The notes under the pieces were generated by a model that made no database searches, was not told where the DNA came from, and saw nothing but the letters and a program-made list of their open reading frames with translations. A stretch of DNA of 39,206 bases from Actinomycetota bacterium (GTDB taxonomy: Bacteria > Actinomycetota > AC-67), in assembly GCA_040905475.1 (NCBI GenBank), contig JBBDRM010000056.1:1-39206 (forward strand). Direction: 5' to 3'. Position 1 is the stretch's first letter; each line of letters opens with the position of its first letter. This document shows, piece after piece, positions 26,043-35,540 of this stretch. Made by a program: the position numbers and the translations under genes.

Positions 26043-26536
26043 CTAGGAAGTGGTCCAAACCTCGTGACGAGCCCGCCGCGGAGTTCCTCGTCTTGTGTGG
26101 TTAGGCCGATCCGGTCGAGTAACTTCAAGGACCGCCTATTGTCTGGGTGAGCCTTTGCAATAAGCCACGGTGGGAGCGGATCGTCTCTTTCGCGGATGTC
26201 ATTCAGCAAGACGTCAATTAGGGTGTCCGAGGCACGTACCCCTTCGATAGAGGTTCCCTGACGCCCAATCGCAATAGCGCCATAGATCCACGAACGCGCG
26301 GGCTCGCTCCCCAGGTTTGTACGGGCGTGCGCAACAACCCCGAAGTGGTAGTCGTTATGGAACAGAAGTAGGAGCCTCTGGTCAGCCCTTGTATTTAGAT
26401 TCGTGTCAGAGAGGGAGTCCCGCCTGATCCACGTTTGCACGATTCGTTCGTAGTCGGGTCCTTCCGCCCTTGTACACGTGAAAGCTTGGAGCAGAGGTCG
26501 GTCGTTCTTTTCGGCTGCGCGCGCCCAAGTTGCCAC
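26039..26536 (-). CDS. GNAT-like protein, second gene of a two-gene module
   Basis: 165 residues from a GTG one base after the stop of the upstream winged-helix gene, a spacing typical of translational coupling. A longer start at 26593 would overlap that gene by 56 bases. The fold resembles a GNAT acetyltransferase: an N-terminal LLQAFTC strand, a WIRRD helix, a central AHARTNL / YGAIAIG pair of strands, and a C-terminal AKAHPDNRRSLKLLDRIGL that matches the family's last conserved block. The acetyl-CoA loop (usually RGxGxG/A) reads EGVRAS and is degenerate. The base composition is visibly lower in GC than the flanking genes. It may be the effector of a toxin-antitoxin-like pair; that is a hypothesis. 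Confidence 0.65.
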   Translation of the reverse strand: MATWARAAEKNDRPLLQAFTCTRAEGPDYERIVQTWIRRDSLSDTNLNTRADQRLLLLFHNDYHFGVVAHARTNLGSEPARSWIYGAIAIGRQGTSIEGVRASDTLIDVLLNDIRERDDPLPPWLIAKAHPDNRRSLKLLDRIGLTTQDEELRGGLVTRFGPLPS

Positions 26537-26537
26537 A

Positions 26538-27350
26538 CTAGCCGAGAATCCGAATCTTTTGCGTTGGGATTCGAACCGTGTCACCGGCCGCACGTCGTTT
26601 ACGAAGCTCTGCCCAAACCGCAGGCGATGGTTCGACCGGTTCGAGAAGCTCCGTCAGATGCTGGCTGAGGGCAGTCGCTTCTTCCGATGAAGGGAGGTCC
26701 CTGCGAGCATTCGGATCCCACACGGCCGGCACGAGCTCTAGCAGTGACTGACCTTGAAACAGTTCGGAGCGTAGTAGAGCGAAGTCGCCGATTGCTATCG
26801 AGGAGGCTTCGGTAAGGAGGCGCTTGACCTCGACGATTTGATGGGCAGAACTCAGAATCTCGAGTGATGCCCAACTCTCGCTCAACGTCTTCACGATTCC
26901 AAACTGCTCATCAATGAGATCCTTTAACGGCTTGAATGTGTCGCGGACTCGCTCGATCTCCTGCGCTAAAGGAAGGAGCTCATGGACAAGTTGATTACGA
27001 AGATCCTTGAAGGCCTGGAGCGTTTCGAGCGGCAGCTCTAGTGCGACTGCGACGTCGGCCAGCCTGGTTTCCCAACGAGCCTCTTGTTTCTCGGCCTCTG
27101 TGGCGACCCTTACAGCTTCTTCGTCGTCGCCATGGCGCGCTAGAACAGCGGCATCTAAATTCAATGCTGAGTAGACCCAGACTTGTCCGGCCAACCGATT
27201 GCGTCGACGAACCTGAATTCGGAACCCGCGAGAAATAAGGCCGCGCTTCCTCAGCGTACGAAATGTGCGCTCCTTTGGAGTCGTTCCAGGCCGAAACGCG
27301 CGAACGATTTCATCTCGGTCCACAAGGGGAAAGCGCCCTACCCAGTCCAT
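26538..27350 (-). CDS. Winged-helix DNA-binding protein with helical C-terminal part
   Basis: 270 residues. Residues 8-65 look like a winged helix (VDRDEIVRAFRPG, then ERTFRTLRKRGLI and a basic beta-wing ending VWVYSALNLDAAVLARHG). Residues 70-215 are helical and rich in Glu and Leu, with likely coiled coil (DLRNQLVHELLPLAQEIERV); the rest is unassigned. The ATG at 27350 has GGGAG 9 bases upstream; a GTG at 27365 is the alternative. Palindromic DNA at 27368-27401 covers the probable promoter, so it may repress itself. GC content is lower than in the surroundings, which suggests transfer together with the GNAT-like gene. Confidence 0.6.
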   Translation of the reverse strand: MDWVGRFPLVDRDEIVRAFRPGTTPKERTFRTLRKRGLISRGFRIQVRRRNRLAGQVWVYSALNLDAAVLARHGDDEEAVRVATEAEKQEARWETRLADVAVALELPLETLQAFKDLRNQLVHELLPLAQEIERVRDTFKPLKDLIDEQFGIVKTLSESWASLEILSSAHQIVEVKRLLTEASSIAIGDFALLRSELFQGQSLLELVPAVWDPNARRDLPSSEEATALSQHLTELLEPVEPSPAVWAELRKRRAAGDTVRIPTQKIRILG

Positions 27351-27367
27351 GCCTGTCACTCCCACTC

Positions 27368-27401
27368 TCGAGACTGCAAAACGCAGTCTCGATAATTATC
27401 G
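27368..27401 (-). promoter_or_regulatory. Operator-like palindromes at the wHTH-GNAT promoter
   Basis: Two perfect dyads overlap: TCGAGACTGC-AAAAC-GCAGTCTCGA (27368-27392, 10-base arms) and the 12-base palindrome CGATAATTATCG (27390-27401). On the minus strand the second contains GATAAT, a good -10 hexamer for the module at 27350. The first lies between that hexamer and the start codon. The hairpin has no T-run on either strand and so is not an obvious terminator. The rest of 27402-27633 shows nothing I can assign. Confidence 0.6.
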
Positions 27402-27633
27402 GCAGAAGACAGCAAGAGCGCAAGCGTCATTGGAATTACACGACTGTAGTTCGAACCTGACCTATTTGTGACTCCTGAAAGGGGCCGAGCCGCGTCCGGC
27501 TCGTGCTCGGCACCCGTCGCCATCGGGAGCAAGACCAGGAAGGACACGCTTCCACATTCGCTCTCCTGGACTACGCCCCGCCGAACCAACACCGTAGAAA
27601 CCAAACTCACCTGGCCGCTCGGGCCCAACCGAC

Positions 27634-27639
27634 TAACCT
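27634..27639 (+). promoter_or_regulatory. Candidate leaderless -10 hexamer (TAACCT)
   Basis: TAACCT ends 6 bases before the GTG start of the antiporter gene at 27646, the spacing expected when transcription starts at the start codon. No ribosome site is visible upstream of the GTG. Confidence 0.4.
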
Positions 27640-27645
27640 TCCGTC

Positions 27646-28809
27646 GTGGACGCGGCGCGCCTGCTCGAGCTCGGGGGCCTCATCCTCGCCCTCGCCGTCC
27701 TCGCGCGCCTCGCCAGCCAGTTCGCCATCCCGGCCATCCCGTTCTACCTGCTGGCCGGCCTCGCCTTCGGCGAGGGCGGGCTCCTCCCGCTCGGCACCAC
27801 TCACAGCTTCGTCGAGATCGGCAGCGAGATCGGCCTCATCCTCCTGCTGTTCATGCTCGGCCTCGAGTACTCGGCTCGCGACCTCATCACCACGATGCGT
27901 CGCTCGGTCCCCACCGCGCTGTTCGATGTCGTGCTCAACTTCACGCCGGGCTTCCTCGCGGGGTTCTTGCTCGACTTCGGACTGGTGACGTCCCTGTTCC
28001 TCGGCGGCGTGACGCTCGTGACGTCGTCGGGGGTCGCGGCCAAGATCATCTCGGACCTGGGGTGGTCCGGCGGGAGGGGGGCGCAGTTCGTCGTCTCGGT
28101 GTGCGTGATCGAGGACCTCACGATGGCCCTGTACCTGCCGATCCTCGGCGTGCTGGTGGTCGGGGGAGCCACCCTCGCAGGGTTCGGGTCGGCGGCGCTC
28201 GCCGTGCTGGGCGTGATCGTGGTGCTTCTGCTCGCGATGCGCGTCCAGGTCGGCATCAGTCGCCTCGTGTTCAGCACGTCGGAGGAAGCGCTGCTGCTGA
28301 CGATCCTCGGGCTCGCGCTGCTCGTGGCCGGCCTCGCGGAGCTGATCGACGTCTCGGCCGCGGTCGGCGCACTGCTGATCGGCATCGTCCTGTCCGGTCC
28401 GGCTGCGCAAAGCGCCCGCCAGCTCCTCGCCCCGCTTCGCGACCTGTTCTCGGCGTTCTTCTTCGCTTTTATCGGCCTGCAGGTCGACCCGGCGTCCCTG
28501 CCGCCCGTGCTCGGTGCGGCGGCCCTGCTCGGCTTCGTTGGGATCGCGAGCAAGGCTCTGACCGGCTGGCTCGCGACGAGGAACAGCGGGATGGAACGCC
28601 GGGAGCGCGTGCGCGCAGCAACCGGGCTCGTCGCTCGGGGTGAGTTCTCGCTCGCGATTGCCGGGCTCGGCGTGACGTCCGGGCTCACCGTGAAGCTGGC
28701 ATCGGTGACGGTCGCCTACGTGCTGCTGCTCGTCGTGATCGGCCCGATCCTTGCGCGAGTGTCCGACGTGGTGATGCGCCGGAATGAGGCGCTGACGAGC
28801 GAGGACTGA
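27646..28809 (+). CDS. CPA2-type monovalent cation/proton antiporter
   Basis: 387 residues of almost continuous membrane helices (about 11-12), the fold of Kef/NhaA-like cation:proton antiporters. Recognisable family segments are YLLAGLAFGEGG, LLLFMLGLEYS, GGVTLVTSSGVAAKI, VIEDLTMALYLP with the acidic pair in the transport core, and VARGEFSLAIAGLG near the C-terminus. No TrkA-N or TrkA-C domain is attached and none is encoded next to it, so it is the short form. It probably exchanges K or Na for protons for pH or ion homeostasis. Ion specificity is not deducible. Confidence 0.88.
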   Translation: MDAARLLELGGLILALAVLARLASQFAIPAIPFYLLAGLAFGEGGLLPLGTTHSFVEIGSEIGLILLLFMLGLEYSARDLITTMRRSVPTALFDVVLNFTPGFLAGFLLDFGLVTSLFLGGVTLVTSSGVAAKIISDLGWSGGRGAQFVVSVCVIEDLTMALYLPILGVLVVGGATLAGFGSAALAVLGVIVVLLLAMRVQVGISRLVFSTSEEALLLTILGLALLVAGLAELIDVSAAVGALLIGIVLSGPAAQSARQLLAPLRDLFSAFFFAFIGLQVDPASLPPVLGAAALLGFVGIASKALTGWLATRNSGMERRERVRAATGLVARGEFSLAIAGLGVTSGLTVKLASVTVAYVLLLVVIGPILARVSDVVMRRNEALTSED

Positions 28810-28814
28810 CGCCT

Positions 28815-30902
28815 CTAAGCTGCGCCTGCCGCCTCGCCGGGGGAGAGCTCGCCGACCGGAGCCGACGGCAGGAGCACACGGAACGACGCGCCGCCGCCGG
28901 GTCGTTCCTCCAGCCAGGCGCGACCGCCATTCAAGTGTGCGAAGCGGGCGACCAGCGACAGCCCGATCCCGGTGCCCGGCGCGTGTGAAGGGGTGTCTCC
29001 CTGCCGGAACGGCTCGAAGATGACGCTGCGAAGATCGGGCTCGACGCCGGGCCCGGCATCTTCGACGACGAGGACCGTGCCCGAGCCGTTCGGCTCCGCG
29101 CGCACCCAGATCTGCGTGCCGGCCGGCGTGTGTTTCGAGGCGTTGATGAGCAGGTTCTCCAAGATCCGCTCCACGTGCGAGGGATCGGCCAGGAGCACCG
29201 CGCCGTTGAGCTCGAGGTTCACCCGATGCGCGTCTCCCATATCGAGCGACTCCAAGATGCGAAGGGCAAGATCGCGCAGGGGGGTCGGTCGGGGTCGTGG
29301 CTCCAGAACACCCCGGTTGAGGCGATCGAGGTCGAGCAGATCCATCAGCAGCTTGTGCAGGCGCCGGGCGTTCGCGCTCAGGCGGCTCAGCAAGTAGCGG
29401 CCGTCGTCGGTGTTGAGTGGGATGTCGCGACGCTCAAGCGTGTCGGCCACGCCGATGATGACGGTCAGCGGCGTCCGCAGCTCGTGGGACACCGCCGTAA
29501 GCAGCGAGTCCTTCATCTCGTCGAGCGCGAGCAGCCGCCGCGCCACTTCCCTCTCGCTTTCGTATGCGGAACGGAGCGAGTCCTCGACGGCTTTGCGTTG
29601 CGTGATGTCGTGACAGAACCCGGCGAGGCCGACGAGCACACCCGTTCTTTCGTCCTGAACGGCTTCGCCTCGACCGTGAACCCATCGCATGACGCCGTCC
29701 GGCCGCACGATCCGGTATTCGTGGTCGTAGGATCCTGAGGTCGCAACCGACTTCTCTATAGTCGCCTTTATCCGTGGACGGTCGTCGGGGTGCACGATCT
29801 CGAGGTAGCCCTCGAAGGTTGCGGGGAACTCCTGCGGCGTCTGGCCGAAGACCCGGTACATCTCGTCCGTCCACGTGACCCGATCTTCCGCGATGTTCCA
29901 GTGGAAGGAACCGACATGGGAGAGCGCCTGCGCCTCCAGCATCCGTTGTTCGCTGACGCGCAGCTCGGCGGTCCGTCGCTCGACCCGCTCCTCCAGCTCA
30001 TCCGCGGCCTTCTTGAGCGCGATCTGCGCGCGGAGGCGTTCGGACGAGACGGCGGCGAGCGAGAGCGATGTGATCGCTACGGCCACGTTGAATCCGTGCA
30101 GCGCAAGCAGGCGCATGGTCGGGGAGAGACCCGCGAACGGAGAGCCACTGCTCGTCCCTTGGACGAGAGCGACCCCCGCCATCAGAACCGTGAGGGTCGC
30201 GGCGCCTCGCTGATGGAAACGAAGCGCTGCCCACAGCACCAAGGGGAACACGAGATACCGGAGCGGGAGCGCCGTCGTGAACACCAAGAGCGCCATCGTG
30301 AGCGAAACGGCGAGCAATGCCGCGGCCTCGATGGGACGATCCCGCACGAGCTCGGTGCCGGCTCCGCGGGAACCAAAGACCATGATCAAGGGCCCAAGGA
30401 TCATCACGCCGAGCGCGTCCCCGATCCACCAGGTGAGCCACGCCGAGAAGACATGATGCCCGGGCACGATCTGCCCCGTCGCCGAGAGGGAGATCGTCCC
30501 CAGGGTGGCGCTGACGAGCATCGCGCCGAGACCTCCCACGAACATCAGCACCGCCACGTCCTTGAGACGGCTGAGTGTGGGCCGGAAACCCATGTAGCGG
30601 AGCAGGGCCCCCGCCATGAGCGGGGCGATCGTGTTGCCGACGGAGATGGCGAGCGCGGTCTCCAAGGGCGCCCCGTTGATGACGTTTGAAAGGAGGGCCC
30701 CTGCAGCGATGCCGGGCCAGATCCGAGGGCCGAAAAGGACGACCGCGGCGACGGCGATCCCCGTCGGCGGCCATACCGACGTTACGTTCGGATTGTCGAC
30801 CGCCATCTGTAGCCCGGCGATGGCGCCGACCATGTAGGCGGCGGCCACCAGCGCCGTTCTCTTGGCTATGGGGGACACACGTTTGATCATCGTTTCAGTC
30901 AT
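28815..30902 (-). CDS. MASE1-PAS sensor histidine kinase, orphan
   Basis: 695 residues. Residues 10-300 form about eight membrane helices of the MASE1 type (WPPTGIAVAAVVLFGPRIWPGI). A short coiled linker (KKAADELEERVERRTAELRVSEQR) leads to a PAS/PAC domain at about 325-440 (GSFHWNIAEDRVTW, VHPDDRPRI, GLAGFCHDITQRK). The HisKA box has the phosphorylated His473 in SHELRTPL. The ATPase domain has the N box (LENLLINASKHTP), G1 (VEDAGPGVEPD) and G2 (GTGIGLSLV). It is a complete membrane kinase, but no response regulator lies nearby, so its partner is elsewhere. It converges with the antiporter gene (5 bases) without evidence for a functional link. Confidence 0.92.
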   Translation of the reverse strand: MTETMIKRVSPIAKRTALVAAAYMVGAIAGLQMAVDNPNVTSVWPPTGIAVAAVVLFGPRIWPGIAAGALLSNVINGAPLETALAISVGNTIAPLMAGALLRYMGFRPTLSRLKDVAVLMFVGGLGAMLVSATLGTISLSATGQIVPGHHVFSAWLTWWIGDALGVMILGPLIMVFGSRGAGTELVRDRPIEAAALLAVSLTMALLVFTTALPLRYLVFPLVLWAALRFHQRGAATLTVLMAGVALVQGTSSGSPFAGLSPTMRLLALHGFNVAVAITSLSLAAVSSERLRAQIALKKAADELEERVERRTAELRVSEQRMLEAQALSHVGSFHWNIAEDRVTWTDEMYRVFGQTPQEFPATFEGYLEIVHPDDRPRIKATIEKSVATSGSYDHEYRIVRPDGVMRWVHGRGEAVQDERTGVLVGLAGFCHDITQRKAVEDSLRSAYESEREVARRLLALDEMKDSLLTAVSHELRTPLTVIIGVADTLERRDIPLNTDDGRYLLSRLSANARRLHKLLMDLLDLDRLNRGVLEPRPRPTPLRDLALRILESLDMGDAHRVNLELNGAVLLADPSHVERILENLLINASKHTPAGTQIWVRAEPNGSGTVLVVEDAGPGVEPDLRSVIFEPFRQGDTPSHAPGTGIGLSLVARFAHLNGGRAWLEERPGGGASFRVLLPSAPVGELSPGEAAGAA

Positions 30903-30933
30903 CGCCGCCGTATCCCCCGGTAGGTGTAGGGAA

Positions 30934-30991
30934 AATCACCGCCCCTACTAGAAGGTACGTAGGTGATTACCGAGCGGTCCATAGACCTTCT
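30934..30991. repeat. Interlocking inverted repeats in divergent intergenic region
   Basis: AATCACC (30934-30940) pairs with GGTGATT (30962-30968), with CTAC/GTAG nested inside. AGAAGGT (30950-30956) pairs with ACCTTCT (30985-30991). The two stems overlap and exclude each other or would form a pseudoknot. The rest of the 186-base gap, between the kinase gene and the dehydrogenase gene, shows only the TAGACT hexamer at 31076. Confidence 0.35.
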
Positions 30992-31075
30992 GAGTCATCT
31001 GGAAGCGCGAACTTGAGCGGGGTCTGGCCCGAAAGCCGACGGATTCGCCTACCTCGTCCCCGGCACGCGACCCCC

Positions 31076-31081
31076 TAGACT
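31076..31081 (+). promoter_or_regulatory. Candidate leaderless -10 hexamer (TAGACT)
   Basis: TAGACT ends 7 bases before the GTG at 31089. The hexamer is identical to the one before gatC. No ribosome site is present. Confidence 0.45.
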
Positions 31082-31088
31082 CTCGGCG

Positions 31089-32012
31089 GTGACGAGTCCG
31101 AAGATCGCCGTCCTTCCTTCGAACGCCGATATCGAGCAAGCCGTGATCCATGCCGGCGGAGCCTTGGTCGGGGAGGCAGAGGCCGACGGGATCGTCTGGA
31201 CCGATCCGCGTGATCCCGAGGGCATTCGCGAGGTCCTCGGGCGGTCGCCGGCACGCTGGGTTCAGCTCCCGTTCGCCGGCATCGAGTCGTTCGCCAACGC
31301 CGGCGTCATCGATCCCTCCCGCACCTGGACCTGCGCCAAAGGGATCTACGGCCCGGCCACCGCCGAGCACGCTCTCGCGCTGGTGCTCCTCGCCGCTCGG
31401 GAGCTTCACCGGCATGCGCGCACGCGACGCTGGTTGTCGAACAAGGAGTTAACCGCAACGCGGCGGGTGGCCGGTGGGACGGTGCTCATCGTCGGGACCG
31501 GAGGGATCGGGACCGCGCTGGCCGAGATGCTCCGCCCGCTCGGGCCGCGGCTGCTCGCGGTCAACCGTTCCGGCCGGGGGTTGGAAGGCGCCGAACGGAC
31601 CCTGCCGTTCACGCGGATCGCTGAGCTCCTCCCCGAAGCAGACTGGGTCGTGCTCGCGGCCCCGCTCACGGCCGAGACCGCGAAGCTCGTCGACGCGGAG
31701 GCGCTCCGCGCGATGAAGCCGAGCGCGTGGCTCGTTAACGTCGCGCGGGGTGGACTCGTCGACACCGAGGCACTCGTCGAGGCGTTGCGCGACGGGCGGA
31801 TCGCCGGTGCGGCGCTCGACGTCACCGATCCCGAGCCGCTCCCCGACGGTCACCCGCTTTGGGAGATGGAGAACGTGATCATCACCTCGCACGCCGCGAA
31901 CACGTTCGCGATGGCGATCCCCGAGCTGAAGGCGCTCGTCGAACGCAACGTGAAGCACTTCGCCAAAGGGGAGGCGTTGGAAGGGCTGGTGGACGTCAGC
32001 CTGGGGTACTGA
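31089..32012 (+). CDS. D-2-hydroxyacid dehydrogenase family protein
   Basis: 307 residues of the D-isomer-specific 2-hydroxyacid dehydrogenase family. It has a Rossmann motif GTGGIGTALAEML near residue 138, the substrate arginine in NVARGGLVDTEAL, the glutamate in DPEPLPDGHPLW and the catalytic histidine in IITSHAANT. The protein is shorter than SerA and has no ACT domain. An early segment, WVQLPFAGIESF, matches the family's active-site region. The substrate is a 2-keto or D-2-hydroxy acid of unknown identity. It is convergent with aceE, with one base between the stops. Confidence 0.88.
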   Translation: MTSPKIAVLPSNADIEQAVIHAGGALVGEAEADGIVWTDPRDPEGIREVLGRSPARWVQLPFAGIESFANAGVIDPSRTWTCAKGIYGPATAEHALALVLLAARELHRHARTRRWLSNKELTATRRVAGGTVLIVGTGGIGTALAEMLRPLGPRLLAVNRSGRGLEGAERTLPFTRIAELLPEADWVVLAAPLTAETAKLVDAEALRAMKPSAWLVNVARGGLVDTEALVEALRDGRIAGAALDVTDPEPLPDGHPLWEMENVIITSHAANTFAMAIPELKALVERNVKHFAKGEALEGLVDVSLGY

Positions 32013-32013
32013 C

Positions 32014-34710
<2,697 letters not shown>

Positions 34711-34719
34711 GTCATCACC

Positions 34720-34725
34720 ATTATC
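34720..34725 (-). promoter_or_regulatory. Candidate -10 hexamer (GATAAT) for aceE
   Basis: On the minus strand GATAAT is followed after 9 bases by the aceE ATG, again with no clear ribosome site. No convincing -35 box. Confidence 0.45.
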
Positions 34726-34749
34726 CCTATCGGGAGCCGGGGCAACCCT

Positions 34750-34884
34750 ATGAAGTCCGAAACGCCAGGTTATGCGGGGCGGCTCGAGTGCGATCTCGAC
34801 GGCGGACGACGTCCCGACCACGAGGTCGAGGAGCTGCGTCGCCGCCACGGTGACGCAACGGTGCTCGCGTGGGAAGCGCCCTGA
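34750..34884 (+). CDS. Possible 44-residue protein, unrecognised
   Basis: A short frame in the gap between aceE and the SGNH gene. The product is acidic to neutral and hydrophilic (GYAGRLECDLDGGRRPDHEVEELRRRHGDATVLAWEAP in part). It starts at an ATG with only a weak purine stretch (CCGGGG) upstream and ends 17 bases before the next gene. Nothing identifies it, and it may be chance in GC-rich DNA. Confidence 0.25.
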   Translation: MKSETPGYAGRLECDLDGGRRPDHEVEELRRRHGDATVLAWEAP

Positions 34885-34889
34885 ATGAA

Positions 34890-34895
34890 TAGATT
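34890..34895 (+). promoter_or_regulatory. Candidate leaderless -10 hexamer (TAGATT)
   Basis: TAGATT ends 6 bases before the ATG at 34902, the spacing of a leaderless transcript. No ribosome site fits. Confidence 0.4.
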
Positions 34896-34901
34896 TACCG
34901 C

Positions 34902-35534
34902 ATGACTTTGAGGCGGGCTCTCCTCGCAACGTCGATGCTTCTTTCGGCGCTCACGGCCAGCGTGAACGACCAGGGCCCGGACGACACGCCGCTGTCGGCC
35001 GGGGAAGAGAGGCCGGCGGCACTGGGTACATCCACGGCGGCCGGTGGACCGTTGCTCGCGATAGGCGACTCGCTCATGGTCGGGGCGGACCGGCATGGTC
35101 ATCTCGGCGCGATCCTCGCGCTCGACGGATGGGAACTCGAAACCATCGCCGAGAACGGCCGGAGCGTCTCGTGGGCGATCGGCGAGATCGAAGACCGCGA
35201 CGATCCCGTTCCCCGCAACGTCGTGGTCGCGCTCGGCTCGAACCCCGGTTTCTCGAGCGACGGGTTCGCGGAAGACGTTGCGGCGTTGCGCGAGCTGCTC
35301 GTCGAGCGCGGCGCGAGGCGCATCGTGTGGATCCCGCCGTATCACACGGACCCGGACCGCTACCGGGAGAAGATCGCGATCCTGACGGCGACAGACCAAG
35401 CCGACCGGCGCCTCGTTGTGCCCGGTTGGGGGGCGGTGCTCGACGCTCATCCGGAGTGGGTGCGGAGCGACGGCATCCACCTCACGGAGGACGGCTACAC
35501 AGCGATGGCGGCGTTCATCCGGGACGTGCTCTGA
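34902..35534 (+). CDS. Exported SGNH-hydrolase-like protein
   Basis: 210 residues. The N-terminus (RRALLATSMLLSALTASV) is a probable signal peptide. A low-complexity stretch follows, then an SGNH fold: block I is AIGDSLMVG with the nucleophile serine, a GSNPG segment stands in for block III, and DGIHLT near the C-terminus holds the Asp-His pair. Such enzymes remove or transfer acyl groups on polysaccharides or lipids outside the membrane. It ends 6 bases from the convergent acyltransferase gene, which carries its own SGNH domain with the same GDS and DGxHL blocks. A shared role in acylation of a surface polymer is plausible. Confidence 0.75.
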   Translation: MTLRRALLATSMLLSALTASVNDQGPDDTPLSAGEERPAALGTSTAAGGPLLAIGDSLMVGADRHGHLGAILALDGWELETIAENGRSVSWAIGEIEDRDDPVPRNVVVALGSNPGFSSDGFAEDVAALRELLVERGARRIVWIPPYHTDPDRYREKIAILTATDQADRRLVVPGWGAVLDAHPEWVRSDGIHLTEDGYTAMAAFIRDVL

Positions 35535-35540
35535 CCGATA

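Noticed and set aside
26560-26590. A tRNA T-loop-like GGTTCGAATCC on the minus strand
   Set aside because: The bases on either side do not pair into a T-stem, there is no acceptor or anticodon arm, and it lies within coding sequence.
27446-27466. GTTCGAACC resembling a tRNA 3' end, possible attachment site of the acquired module
   Set aside because: No flanking T-stem, no tRNA body and no matching copy at the other end of the module near 26040.
27356-27628. A 90-residue minus-strand frame upstream of the wHTH gene
   Set aside because: It overlaps the palindromes and the wHTH start, has no ribosome site and shows no protein-like pattern.
34711-34929. N-terminal extension of aceE to 34929
   Set aside because: The extra 73 residues resemble no AceE and would place the GATAAT hexamer inside the gene; the ATG at 34710 fits the family start.
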